DNA of 64,000 bases from GCA-2748575 sp965222725 (GTDB lineage Bacteria; Pseudomonadota; Gammaproteobacteria; Pseudomonadales; Ketobacteraceae), in assembly GCA_965222725.1 (NCBI GenBank), contig OZ244969.1:4464001-4528000 (forward strand). The letters run 5' to 3'. A program made the position numbers and the translations under genes. Positions 1 to 8,533 of the stretch are shown here, one piece after another. Under the pieces are notes generated by a model. That model saw nothing but the letters and a program-made list of their open reading frames with translations, made no database searches and was not told where the DNA came from. Position 1 is the first letter of the stretch. Every line of letters begins with the position of its first letter.

Positions 1-2696
1 ATCAGGTTGATGTCCGCCACCTTCATGCCATGGTGATTCACAAATACAAAGCGGTTGCCGTTTTCACCCAGCCAGGCCAGTTGGTACAGGTGGGTAAACT
101 CAGACAGGGCATCAAACTCCAGCCACTGGCCTTCTTTCAGTTCCTGCGCCCGTTTAACCCAGCGCTGGAATGATTCGTCACTACCCCGCTCACCCAGTTT
201 TTTGAATTCCTGCAGGGGGTTTTCCTGCTGAATGGCTTTGGCGTGATAGGTGATCAGATCGGAGTCCTGAATATTTTCAGCATGCAGCAAGCGATCCAGC
301 TCTTTTATCACATCACTCTGGCGGAACTTCGTCTGGGGAATTTTTGACAAGCCTTTTTCAATCAGCTTTAAAAGTTCGTCTTCCGAGAAAGTAATCTTTT
401 CCACATCCCAGGCGCCGGGAGACAAACGCAGCACCAGCTGATCAATCACCAGCAGAGTTGTGGCCCATGCGCGGCTTTCAATGCCTTCCCTGAACAGGCA
501 CAGGCGCATCAGTTCCCGCCAGCCGGCCTCCAGCAGATTCACCACGGCCAGCGGAATACGCTTTTCCGCCAGGCGCTGATTGATTTCGTCCTCGATCTGA
601 TTATTGGCGAGGTTTATTTTTTCCTGGCCACGGCAGGCTTCGGTAACACGATCCAGGTTGCGCTGGATCACCCGTTTTTCGCGGTCAATTTCGTGGTGCA
701 GATGTTGTTGCGCACTCTCAAATACGGCGATATCGGTTTCATAGTTGTTGAGAACTTCCGACACCGTCCGTTCCACAGCCTTTTTATTGTTGGCCAGGTT
801 AATACTGTCCTTATCCGCCAGCAGCGCCAGGGTATTGATCAGCTGCCGTGCCGGGTGCTTTTCGGCCTGAAACAGGGTGGGATCGTGAAGCATCACTTTC
901 AGTACCGGCAAGGCAAGCCGGCGCAGCACATCTTTTAACTGGGGTGCAATTCTGGGGGTATCAACAATATTAATGAATAACTGATCCAGCATCTCAATGG
1001 CTTCGCGCTCGCTGTTGCTGATGATGCTGTCATCCGGTACATGCGCCTGTACAAACTCCAGCAGGGGCATCTGGCCACTGTAATCCACCTGCTCTGCTGC
1101 CAGTTGCTGCTGTATTTGCGATATGGCCTGCATGGTGGCGCCGTCGGCCTGGGTAATGGGCGCCGCTGTGGCTGGCGTCTCAACCGGCATTTCCCGAACG
1201 CTGGCCAGGGCTTCCGCCCGGGTTTGCTCGGCCTGCTCGCCGGCAGACATTTTCTGGTGCAGCCGCATCAAACGGCTGGCAGTTGAATAGGCCGTGCGGG
1301 CCCGGGTAAGGCTTTCCTGTAATCGGGTCAGGCTGATACCGGCCGCGGGTGCTGCGGGAGCCTGCCCGACCTGTGCCGGCTGCGCAGGCGCCGGGGCTGC
1401 CTGTGGCTCATCACCGTAACTGACTTCCGCCAGAGGCAACGAACCGAAATTCGCCGGTGCCCGCGCGGGCTGAGAACCGTTTTGTGCGGAAGGTGGCGTG
1501 GAAGGCTGCGAAGAAGATTGTGCAGAAGGTGCTGATGCACCCTGCTGATGGTTGGTATTTGCCGGTGCGCTACTTGCACCCGGTGCTGTTGGATTTTTCT
1601 GTTCTTTGGCATCGGTGCCAAAGGTATCGCCGGACGCCTTACGTTTTTTCAAAGCCTCGGCGGCCAGATAACGATGCACATCAATATCCGGCAGCACACC
1701 GTTTTCCCGCAGCACTTTATTCAGCTGCTGATACAGGCGCCCCAGCCGGTCCACCACCCGCTCCTGAAACACACGGAAAATCTGCCGTTCAATTTTCTGA
1801 TCAAAGCGCAGATGGCGAATGCAACGGTGTAACGACCGGCAAACGGATGAAGGGGAAAAGGGATTCTGGGTGCTGGTATTGGTTTTCAGGGGAAAAGCCG
1901 CATCAAGCCGCAACTGCAGTTCCAGCAAGGGCTCCTTGAATTGCAGGTCTGCCCGGGATACCACCACCCGCACAATCAGCCAGTCTTCAAAGTCCTCTTT
2001 TTCCACCAGCGACAACTGACTGACCGATATTTCAGGATTGATCTTTTTGGAGGGCTCATCCTGATCGCGACCGGCTGCAATCTGGTCCAGTATTATTTTC
2101 AGTTCATCGGAAATGCTGGCAATAATGTTCTTGCGGTGCTTGCGCAGCAGGGCCATGGCATCAAAATACGGATGCTGCAGTTCATCGCTGCGCTGCTTGT
2201 CGGCCTCTTCCAGCAGGGTTTCGTCCAGCACATCAAAGAATTCATTGAAATTCTCATCAATAAAGTCCATCCCCTGATTGCGGAATTGACCGATGATGGT
2301 TTCCTTAACCGCATGGCTGATATTTTTCTGCTTGTTGATAAATTGCTTGCGGGCAGAATTAACGGCGGCTTCCTGATCCTGATTCACCGCCTCCAGCACC
2401 TGATAAAACTGGATATGACGCTCGCTGAACTGCACCCCAAGGCCAATGTCGTTCCAGTGGGCAATCTTGCCGCGAATGGAAAACTCATTCCCCTGATGTG
2501 ACACCACGGCTTCAACCGCATCGCCTACGTGAATGGAGGCGCGCTTCAACTGCAGATACTGGGACTGATCGGCGTACTGAAGAAAGACACCGCCCTTGCT
2601 GAAATCCTTGATGATACCGGTATGAACATTCCCGGACCGTACCGAATACACCGACTCAATTTCGGAAGGTTGCCGCTCATGCCTGCGCTTATTCAC
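1..2696 (-). CDS. PilZ-DUF1631 family protein, probable c-di-GMP receptor (C-terminus off window)
   Basis: About 898 residues are visible; the gene is open at the left edge and its frame stays open where I translated it at both ends. Translation most likely starts at the GTG at 2696, because AAGGA lies 7 nt upstream and an in-frame TAA stands just before it. Residues 1-110 look like a PilZ domain with both c-di-GMP motifs intact: RxxxR at R4-R8 and DxSxxG at D31-G36. Residues about 375-450 form an Ala/Pro/Gln/Ser-rich linker, and the rest matches DUF1631, a family of unknown function. It lies 54 bp downstream of the DUF2806 gene on the same strand, so co-transcription is likely. Binding of c-di-GMP is inferred from the motifs. 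Confidence 0.8.
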   Translation of the reverse strand, partial: MNKRRHERQPSEIESVYSVRSGNVHTGIIKDFSKGGVFLQYADQSQYLQLKRASIHVGDAVEAVVSHQGNEFSIRGKIAHWNDIGLGVQFSERHIQFYQVLEAVNQDQEAAVNSARKQFINKQKNISHAVKETIIGQFRNQGMDFIDENFNEFFDVLDETLLEEADKQRSDELQHPYFDAMALLRKHRKNIIASISDELKIILDQIAAGRDQDEPSKKINPEISVSQLSLVEKEDFEDWLIVRVVVSRADLQFKEPLLELQLRLDAAFPLKTNTSTQNPFSPSSVCRSLHRCIRHLRFDQKIERQIFRVFQERVVDRLGRLYQQLNKVLRENGVLPDIDVHRYLAAEALKKRKASGDTFGTDAKEQKNPTAPGASSAPANTNHQQGASAPSAQSSSQPSTPPSAQNGSQPARAPANFGSLPLAEVSYGDEPQAAPAPAQPAQVGQAPAAPAAGISLTRLQESLTRARTAYSTASRLMRLHQKMSAGEQAEQTRAEALASVREMPVETPATAAPITQADGATMQAISQIQQQLAAEQVDYSGQMPLLEFVQAHVPDDSIISNSEREAIEMLDQLFINIVDTPRIAPQLKDVLRRLALPVLKVMLHDPTLFQAEKHPARQLINTLALLADKDSINLANNKKAVERTVSEVLNNYETDIAVFESAQQHLHHEIDREKRVIQRNLDRVTEACRGQEKINLANNQIEDEINQRLAEKRIPLAVVNLLEAGWRELMRLCLFREGIESRAWATTLLVIDQLVLRLSPGAWDVEKITFSEDELLKLIEKGLSKIPQTKFRQSDVIKELDRLLHAENIQDSDLITYHAKAIQQENPLQEFKKLGERGSDESFQRWVKRAQELKEGQWLEFDALSEFTHLYQLAWLGENGNRFVFVNHHGMKVADINL

Positions 2697-2750
2697 ATAA
2701 TGTCCTTATATCTATCAATCCGACACTCATCATTTGCACATCAAACTCCC

Positions 2751-3791
2751 TCAGCACACCTGTAGCGCCGAGGGGTCTGATTCATTATCAGCCACCGATA
2801 CCGACATTCCGCGGGCATGCAGATCCTGAATTACCAGCTCAAGGTAATCCTTATCCACGGTAGGCGCCACCAGCGTCAGTAATTCACGTCCCACGCTGGT
2901 CAGCATATAGGCCGGCACATGCAGCTCGGTGCGGGCCTGGGTTGATGTAATGGTCAGGCGCTTGTCGGCAATGGTCAGCACGCAGCGAAAACCGCCATCC
3001 ATATCCGTGTGCAAGGCTTTGGACAGCACCTTGCCAAACACACCCCTGACAATACCCTGCTCTTCCAGGCGTTCAAACAGTTCCGAATCATAGTGATCCG
3101 GCAACGCCTGCAGGGCACTGCGATAAACAAAATCAGTCAGACTCCAGGATGCCAGCCGGGTCAGGTTTTCAGCATCCTCCAGGCCAAAGCCGGACAGGTA
3201 TTCCAGCGCCCGGATACTGCTGCTGCCCGGATTGCGTAACTCCCGCACCAGAATACGCGCCCATAACTGTTGCATGGCCCCGTTGGAAATTTCGCAGGCG
3301 TTCACCTTCCAGCGGTTAAACCAGCGCCGGTCCAGGGCACCTTTATCAATTTCATTGATATCCAGGCCAAGAATAATCCGTTCGGTCAGCAGGTAGAGTT
3401 TTTGCAGGCGCAGCAGGCGTTCCAGCGCATCGTAATGGGACAGCTCAATGGCGTTCTGGAGCATGGCACCAATTTCGGGCAGCGCTTCTTCCCTTTCTTT
3501 GGGGGCGTCCTGTTTTTCAATAATGGTGGAAAAGGCGATGTCGTTGTAGTTGTCTTCAACGGCGGATTTGATCAGTTTGCCGTCTTCCGCCAGGGTCACA
3601 TAACCACGGCGCAGTTCATGGAGATTTTTTTCCACTTGCAGCAGATGCATCAGTTCTTTCCGGCGGACCTCGCCAAGCTGGCGACCGCTCCGCTGGATAT
3701 GATCCGGAGGGGTTAAACCGAAAGTTTCCTTGGATGAAAGATGGACCCACAATTTACGCAGCAACTGGATTCTCAGAACTGGGTTGCCCAC
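2751..3791 (-). CDS. DUF2806 (TIGR03899-like) protein of unknown function
   Basis: A 346-residue soluble protein with no signal peptide or membrane segment. The GTG start is supported by AAGGAG about 10 nt upstream. The sequence resembles the DUF2806 family, which I recall as restricted mainly to Gammaproteobacteria and uncharacterised. A mostly helical, charged first half (about residues 40-150) precedes a domain with the WARIL and LEYLSGF segments. The last 60 residues may be a small winged-helix-like domain. It is probably the first gene of a two-gene operon with the PilZ-DUF1631 protein downstream. The family assignment is fairly secure; no function can be read from the sequence. Confidence 0.7.
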   Translation of the reverse strand: MGNPVLRIQLLRKLWVHLSSKETFGLTPPDHIQRSGRQLGEVRRKELMHLLQVEKNLHELRRGYVTLAEDGKLIKSAVEDNYNDIAFSTIIEKQDAPKEREEALPEIGAMLQNAIELSHYDALERLLRLQKLYLLTERIILGLDINEIDKGALDRRWFNRWKVNACEISNGAMQQLWARILVRELRNPGSSSIRALEYLSGFGLEDAENLTRLASWSLTDFVYRSALQALPDHYDSELFERLEEQGIVRGVFGKVLSKALHTDMDGGFRCVLTIADKRLTITSTQARTELHVPAYMLTSVGRELLTLVAPTVDKDYLELVIQDLHARGMSVSVADNESDPSALQVC

Positions 3792-3875
3792 GCGCCTAAC
3801 TCCTTATTCTCGAAGCAAATCAGAGGTATTTCTATAAGTATGGGTCAGGCACCCAGTTCTTCAAATAAATATGCC

Positions 3876-4676
3876 CTATTCTCCCTTGAAGTCGGGCTCG
3901 CGCTTCTCCAGAAAGGCGTCTACCGCCTCGTGGTGGTCGTCGGTCTGATGGGCCAGCGCCTGCAGGGACGCCGACAGCTCAAGGAGGGTGTTCAGTGAGG
4001 CTTTTTCGCTTTCCTTCAGCAGCAGCTTGGACATGCGGATGGCATGGGCGGGATTCTGGGCGATACGGCGGGCCATATTGATCGATTCGGCCAGCAACTG
4101 ATCATCCTCAACCACCTTGTTCACCATGCCCCACTGGGAGGCCTTGTGGGCCGACACCGGCTGACCGGTAAACAGCATTTCCGCCGCCCGGCCATAACCC
4201 ACAACCCGCGGCAGGAACCAGGCACCACCATCACCGGGGATCAGCCCAAGTTTGATAAAGCTTTCCGCAAATATTGCGGTTTCGCAGGCAATTCGGATAT
4301 CGCACATCATGGCCAGATCACAACCGGCGCCGTAGGCCGCACCATTCACCGCCGCAATAGACGGCACCTGCAGCCGGTTCAGGGCCATGGGAATACGCTG
4401 AATATGGCGCTGGTAGTTGCGGCGCAGCTCGTTGGCGGAGCCGGCAAAAATGCTTTCCTTGGTTTTCATGTCCTTGACGTTACCGCCGGAACAAAAGGCG
4501 TTACCCTTGCCGGTAATCACCAGCACTTTGATATTGTCTTCGCTGTTCACCTTCTCAACCGTTAGCTCAATACCTTCGATAATATCTTCGTTGATGGCGT
4601 TGCGTACGTCGGGCCGGTTTAAGGTAATAACGGCAATATCTTTTTCAACTTGCTGAAATTCAAGTGATTTATTCAT
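3876..4676 (-). CDS. Crotonase-fold enoyl-CoA hydratase/isomerase family protein
   Basis: A 266-residue protein of full crotonase length. The first oxyanion-hole region (NAFCSGGNVKDM, about residues 59-70) and the second (AAYGAGCDLAMMCD) are clear, so it should bind an acyl-CoA thioester. The two glutamates that activate water in rat mitochondrial crotonase (E144 and E164) align with Asp in GAGCD and with a non-acidic residue in AESFIKLG. Plain hydratase activity is therefore uncertain, and isomerase, dehydration or thioesterase chemistry is possible. The segment IPGDGGAWFLPRVVG marks a common bacterial subgroup. It stands alone, with about 85 bp to the gene on one side and 120 bp on the other. 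No strong ribosome-binding site precedes the ATG. Confidence 0.85.
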   Translation of the reverse strand: MNKSLEFQQVEKDIAVITLNRPDVRNAINEDIIEGIELTVEKVNSEDNIKVLVITGKGNAFCSGGNVKDMKTKESIFAGSANELRRNYQRHIQRIPMALNRLQVPSIAAVNGAAYGAGCDLAMMCDIRIACETAIFAESFIKLGLIPGDGGAWFLPRVVGYGRAAEMLFTGQPVSAHKASQWGMVNKVVEDDQLLAESINMARRIAQNPAHAIRMSKLLLKESEKASLNTLLELSASLQALAHQTDDHHEAVDAFLEKREPDFKGE

Positions 4677-4796
4677 AGTATTCTTCTACTTCTTAGTGTG
4701 ATGTTCCCCGGATATGTAAGAAAAATGGTAACGAAACTGACATTGGGATGCATCAGTCCATAAGTTTAGGATAGCGGGAAATGTGACGGGTTACCG

Positions 4797-5507
4797 TTAC
4801 TCGGATGTTTGCTCTTGCACCAGACCAAACTCTGTAGCGGGGAATCGACGGAAAATCTCCGCCAGCCTGGGCACCAGGGCCTTGTGCTGTTTATTCACAA
4901 AATGATACAGATCCAGCGTCTCCAGCGGCGGATCAATCACCCTGATATCATCCATCCCCGAACTTTTGATTGCTTCAATGGCGGTTACCCGGGCATCAAC
5001 GGCCACATCAATCCGCCCCCGCTGCAGCATTTTAAGCAAATGTTCGTGATCCGGTACCACGCTGACATTGGGATGACCTTTCAAACGCTCTTTTGCCAGC
5101 AACAATCCGCCCACATGGCCCACCCGGTAAGCCTTGAGTTCGTCCCAGTGACTGATACTGAGATTTGACGAAGTGATGGCAACCACATCAATCTGCGCCA
5201 CGGGAAAAGGCACCATCACCAGGTTCGGGTACAGCTTGCCGAAGCCTTTAATGCGTGCCAGTTCAGCGTCCGCCTGGCCCTGAGACACCACCAGTGCGGA
5301 GCGCTTCCAGGGAAACTGACCCAACTGAAGTTCGTAGCCGAGTGAACGGTAGGCTTCCTTCACGTTTCTGACGACGACGGTACTTTCAATTCCCTCCAGT
5401 TCACCGGTAGATACCCGGAATTCGGCTGCCATGGCAGCCATTTGCAAGCCGGGCAGAAAACTGTAAGCCACCAGAAAACACAGCAACCGGCACAGTGAAA
5501 GCTCCAT
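4797..5507 (-). CDS. Periplasmic solute-binding protein, SBP family 3-like
   Basis: A 236-residue secreted protein. The N-terminus is a signal peptide that probably ends near AMAA (residue 28). The mature part has the two-lobed layout of small extracellular solute-binding proteins, with the lobe-2 entry around KAYRVGHVGG and a hinge near GRIDVAVDARVTAIE. AAGGA sits 8 nt before the ATG. No permease or ATPase gene is adjacent, so it may be a stand-alone sensor or scavenging protein rather than part of a local ABC importer. The ligand cannot be told from the sequence; amino-acid-like ligands are typical of the family. Confidence 0.75.
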   Translation of the reverse strand: MELSLCRLLCFLVAYSFLPGLQMAAMAAEFRVSTGELEGIESTVVVRNVKEAYRSLGYELQLGQFPWKRSALVVSQGQADAELARIKGFGKLYPNLVMVPFPVAQIDVVAITSSNLSISHWDELKAYRVGHVGGLLLAKERLKGHPNVSVVPDHEHLLKMLQRGRIDVAVDARVTAIEAIKSSGMDDIRVIDPPLETLDLYHFVNKQHKALVPRLAEIFRRFPATEFGLVQEQTSE

Positions 5508-5602
5508 GAGTCATCCTTTACGTGGTTATATCGCAGTCAGCATCCGTTCCAGTATAGAAAATCCCGGCCTGTTGAGCGAATTTATTTGGGGTAGTAGCCT
5601 GA

Positions 5603-6130
5603 CTAGTTCCGGTAGGCGTCCACGGCTTTCCGGATTTCATTCCGGGCCTCTTCCACATCGCCCCAGCCATCAATCTTCACCCACTTGCCGTGTTCAAGAT
5701 CCTTGTAGTTTTCGAAAAAGTGCTCAATCTGCTTGATCAGGAGCGTTGGTAAATCCTGAGCTTCCTTTACCTGGCTATAAAGCGGGGTGAGTTTATCGTG
5801 TGGCACAGCCAGTAATTTGGCATCCTGACCGGATTCATCCGACATGTGCAAAACCCCCACCGGACGCGCCCGAATCACACAACCGGGCTGCAGCGGATAG
5901 GGAGTAACCACCAGCACATCCAGCGGATCACAATCCTCACCCAGGGTATTCGGTATGTAGCCATAGTTGGCCGGGTAGAACATGGGCGTCGCCATAAAAC
6001 GATCCACAAACAGGGCATGGCTGTCTTTATCGATCTCGTATTTGATCGGATCACTGTTCGCCGGGATTTCAATAACGACGTATATGTCGTCAGGAATATT
6101 TCTTCCAGCAGGTACGTTATCGAAGTTCAT
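5603..6130 (-). CDS. ppa: Inorganic pyrophosphatase (family I)
   Basis: Cytoplasmic soluble pyrophosphatase that hydrolyses PPi to two phosphates and pulls biosynthetic reactions forward. The 175-residue product aligns with E. coli Ppa throughout: IPANSDPIKYEID, YPANYGYIPNT, and the metal-binding signature DCDPLDVLV carrying the catalytic aspartates. I chose the ATG at 6130 over the in-frame GTG at 6139, because GAGG lies 8 nt before the ATG while the GTG overlaps that site. It follows the nos cluster on the same strand after about 105 bp but has no functional tie to it. Confidence 0.97.
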   Translation of the reverse strand: MNFDNVPAGRNIPDDIYVVIEIPANSDPIKYEIDKDSHALFVDRFMATPMFYPANYGYIPNTLGEDCDPLDVLVVTPYPLQPGCVIRARPVGVLHMSDESGQDAKLLAVPHDKLTPLYSQVKEAQDLPTLLIKQIEHFFENYKDLEHGKWVKIDGWGDVEEARNEIRKAVDAYRN

Positions 6131-6157
6131 GGGAGTCACCTCTGTGCTTTTTGAGCG

Positions 6158-6187
6158 TGGTTGAATACATGGTGGTTGAATACATGG
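6158..6187. repeat. Two tandem 15-bp repeats in the ppa leader
   Basis: The 15-mer TGGTTGAATACATGG occurs twice head to tail, 6158-6172 and 6173-6187, followed by TTGGG. It lies between ppa and nosL, about 28 bp upstream of the ppa start. It may be a simple slippage duplication or part of a promoter or leader element; no hairpin or known site was recognised. Confidence 0.8.
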
Positions 6188-6235
6188 TTGGGAACAGGGT
6201 TGAAAACCAGATTATGAATATAGAACGCCACAGTG

Positions 6236-6772
6236 TTAATGCCCGTCATGCATCGCCATATCGGTAGAAAGGTGATCCAGGGTGACCTGACTGAAGTTAA
6301 TCACCACCCCACCCTGTTCACCTGCAAAGGCATCGGCATCGGCCCGGCGGGCGAAGGTCGCCAGCGTTGGGCCCATGGCGCCGGTCCGGTGGGAACCAAT
6401 CACATAAAAGGCCTTACGGGCGTCTATCAATGCCGTATCCTTCGGGTGCTCCCAGCTGGTCTGTGCCATATCGTGAACGTACAGGCTGTGATCGCGATGG
6501 ATATTCTCCGGCTGGAGCAGCCAGGAAAACATATCCCTGGTGGAGCAGAATTTCAGCACCTGCTGATTTTTTTCGGTAACCGCCTGACCTTTGGGCCCGG
6601 GAAAACGGGTAATAATCATGCCACAGACATGGCATTCGTCGTGGCGTTCAAATTGAACCGGGCCGGATTTCTCCACAAGGCTTTTTTCATTATCGGAACA
6701 GCCACTTGAAGCAATGGCAGCCAGCAAAACTGACAGTATGGCGGGGAGCAACTTGTTGTTGATTCTGTTCAT
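6236..6772 (-). CDS. nosL: NosL, copper chaperone lipoprotein of nitrous oxide reductase
   Basis: A 178-residue lipoprotein with a signal peptide ending in a lipobox at ASSGC (Cys25), so it should be anchored in a cell membrane facing the periplasm. The CHVCGMII motif is the Cu(I)-binding segment of the NosL family, and a Met- and His-rich tail (MAMHDGH) ends the protein. NosL delivers copper to the assembly machinery for the CuZ centre of NosZ. GGGAG lies 7 nt before the ATG, and the gene follows nosY by 13 bp as the last gene of the nos operon. Confidence 0.95.
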   Translation of the reverse strand: MNRINNKLLPAILSVLLAAIASSGCSDNEKSLVEKSGPVQFERHDECHVCGMIITRFPGPKGQAVTEKNQQVLKFCSTRDMFSWLLQPENIHRDHSLYVHDMAQTSWEHPKDTALIDARKAFYVIGSHRTGAMGPTLATFARRADADAFAGEQGGVVINFSQVTLDHLSTDMAMHDGH

Positions 6773-6785
6773 AATTCAACTCCCG

Positions 6786-7616
6786 TCAGACAGTGCGGTT
6801 TCGAAAAAGTAACAGGGCTCCCGCCAGTGGCATCACAAACCACAGCACCAGGCCAGTCCAGAGTCCGGCGGCTCCCACAGGCAGGTCAGCCCCCAGGCTG
6901 AGAACACCGCTAAGTTGTGCAGATTCATCAAAAGCAATAATGTTAAGCAGGCGGTAAATATCGGTAGGGTTGAGCATCAACAGCCAGGGCAGCAGCTCTG
7001 CACTGAATTTGCCTTCGCTGGCCACCAGTATGCCCAGCAGTATCAGGTCAAAGATCAGCACGAAGAAAAACCATACGGCCAGGGCCAGGCCAGCCGCCAC
7101 AGGCTTTTCGCCAACCTGCACACTGATACCATAGGCCAGCGCGATAAACCCCCATCCCAACAGCACGGTAGACACAATAAAGCGCAGCATGGCTACCACA
7201 AGACCGCCAACAGCAACATCCTCCACCAACAAGGCAATGGCCACGCCGGCTACCCCAAAACCAATCAGGGTGGCCAGGGCAAGGGTGAGTCCATGGCCCA
7301 GAAACTTGCCAAGTAACAACTGGCTACGACTGAGGGGATAAGTCAGCAACAGCAAGAGGGTGCCACCCTCCTCTTCGCCCACAACGGCATCGTATGCCAG
7401 TAACAAAGCAATAAGAGGAATCAGGAATATACCCAGGCTGGCCAGGCTGGCGATGGTGGCAGGCGTTGACGCGTAACCCACATGGCCGGCAGCAGCGGCC
7501 CCGAACCAGGCGATGCCCAGTGCGAGCGAGGCAAACACGACAGAGATGGCCACCAGCCAGCTGTTGCGCAGGCTGTCGCTGAGTTCCTTTCGGGCAATAG
7601 TCCAGATACTTTTCAC
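6786..7616 (-). CDS. nosY: NosY, ABC-2 type permease for CuZ assembly
   Basis: A 276-residue integral membrane protein with six hydrophobic segments, in the ABC-2 permease family. It begins IWTIARKELSDSLRNSW, typical of NosY. With NosF (ATPase) and NosD (periplasmic) it forms the complex needed to mature the copper-sulfur centre of nitrous oxide reductase. The GTG start overlaps the nosF stop by 4 bp (GTGA), so translation is probably coupled. Confidence 0.95.
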   Translation of the reverse strand: MKSIWTIARKELSDSLRNSWLVAISVVFASLALGIAWFGAAAAGHVGYASTPATIASLASLGIFLIPLIALLLAYDAVVGEEEGGTLLLLLTYPLSRSQLLLGKFLGHGLTLALATLIGFGVAGVAIALLVEDVAVGGLVVAMLRFIVSTVLLGWGFIALAYGISVQVGEKPVAAGLALAVWFFFVLIFDLILLGILVASEGKFSAELLPWLLMLNPTDIYRLLNIIAFDESAQLSGVLSLGADLPVGAAGLWTGLVLWFVMPLAGALLLFRNRTV

Positions 7617-8533
7617 TGATTACCCCCGCGATGCGCCAGGCCACCAGCGCCATTAAAGTGCACGTAGATATCTTCCAGACTGGGTTGATGGATACTGAGA
7701 TCCGCCGCCTCGCCTGATGCCAGAATCGTCCGTAGCAACACCATTTTTTGTTCTGGTGCGATATCCACCTGTAAACATCCGTTCACAGCCCGGATTTTCA
7801 TGCTGTTATTACTGACAATATCCTGCAAAGCAGCAATGCTATTGGCGGGCGCCAGAGATAAAGTGACCGGCATATTCGCCTGCTGCCGCAACGAGGTTAA
7901 ATCTCCGGCGGCTTTTACCGCGCCATCGGTGAGAATAGCGGCACGATCAATGTAAGGTTCTACCCCGGGCAATACATGAGAACACAATACCACCGCCGTA
8001 CCCGCGTTTCGCAAATCAAGTAACAGGCGATACAGATCTGCCGTGGCCACCGGATCCAGCCCCACGGTGGGCTCATCCAGAATCAGTAGCCTGGGCTTAC
8101 CCAGCAATGCCTGCGCCAGCCCAAGGCGCTGACGCATCCCCTTGGAATAGGTTTTAATGCGGGCGTCCATGGCATCACCAAGGCCAACCTGTTCAAACAA
8201 CGAGGGCACCTGTTGCAGCGACGTGTTTTTCAAGCGGGCAAAATGTCGCAAAATCTCGCGCCCCGTGAGCTGCGGATAAAACATCACGTTTTCCGGCAAA
8301 TAGCCGATGTGCCGGGTTACCTGAGGATCACCTGCATGACCGCCAAGCACCGACAGTTTACCCGCTGTCGGCTGCATCAAACCAAGAATCAATTTAATGG
8401 AGGTGGTCTTACCTGCACCGTTATGGCCAAACAAACCAAGAATTTCTCCCGCTTCCAACTGCAGGTCAACCGCCTGCAGCACCTCCCGTTTGTCGTACCG
8501 GAAGCTCACTTTTTCAAGACTAAAACAATTCAT
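7613..8533 (-). CDS. nosF: NosF, ABC transporter ATPase for CuZ assembly
   Basis: A 306-residue ABC ATPase with Walker A GHNGAGKTT, signature YSKGMRQRLGLAQ, Walker B LLILDEPT and the switch histidine in LCSHVL. The protein powers the NosDFY complex. I chose the ATG at 8533, whose A is also the last base of the nosD stop (TGATG) and which has GGAG about 6 nt upstream; an in-frame TTG lies one codon earlier. It overlaps nosY by 4 bp at its own end. Confidence 0.96.
   Translation of the reverse strand: MNCFSLEKVSFRYDKREVLQAVDLQLEAGEILGLFGHNGAGKTTSIKLILGLMQPTAGKLSVLGGHAGDPQVTRHIGYLPENVMFYPQLTGREILRHFARLKNTSLQQVPSLFEQVGLGDAMDARIKTYSKGMRQRLGLAQALLGKPRLLILDEPTVGLDPVATADLYRLLLDLRNAGTAVVLCSHVLPGVEPYIDRAAILTDGAVKAAGDLTSLRQQANMPVTLSLAPANSIAALQDIVSNNSMKIRAVNGCLQVDIAPEQKMVLLRTILASGEAADLSIHQPSLEDIYVHFNGAGGLAHRGGNQ

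Noticed and set aside
1457..1939. Long plus-strand open frames opposite the PilZ-DUF1631 gene
   Set aside because: The minus-strand frame gives a sensible protein with a low-complexity linker there; the opposite frames are Arg/Pro/His-rich shadows.
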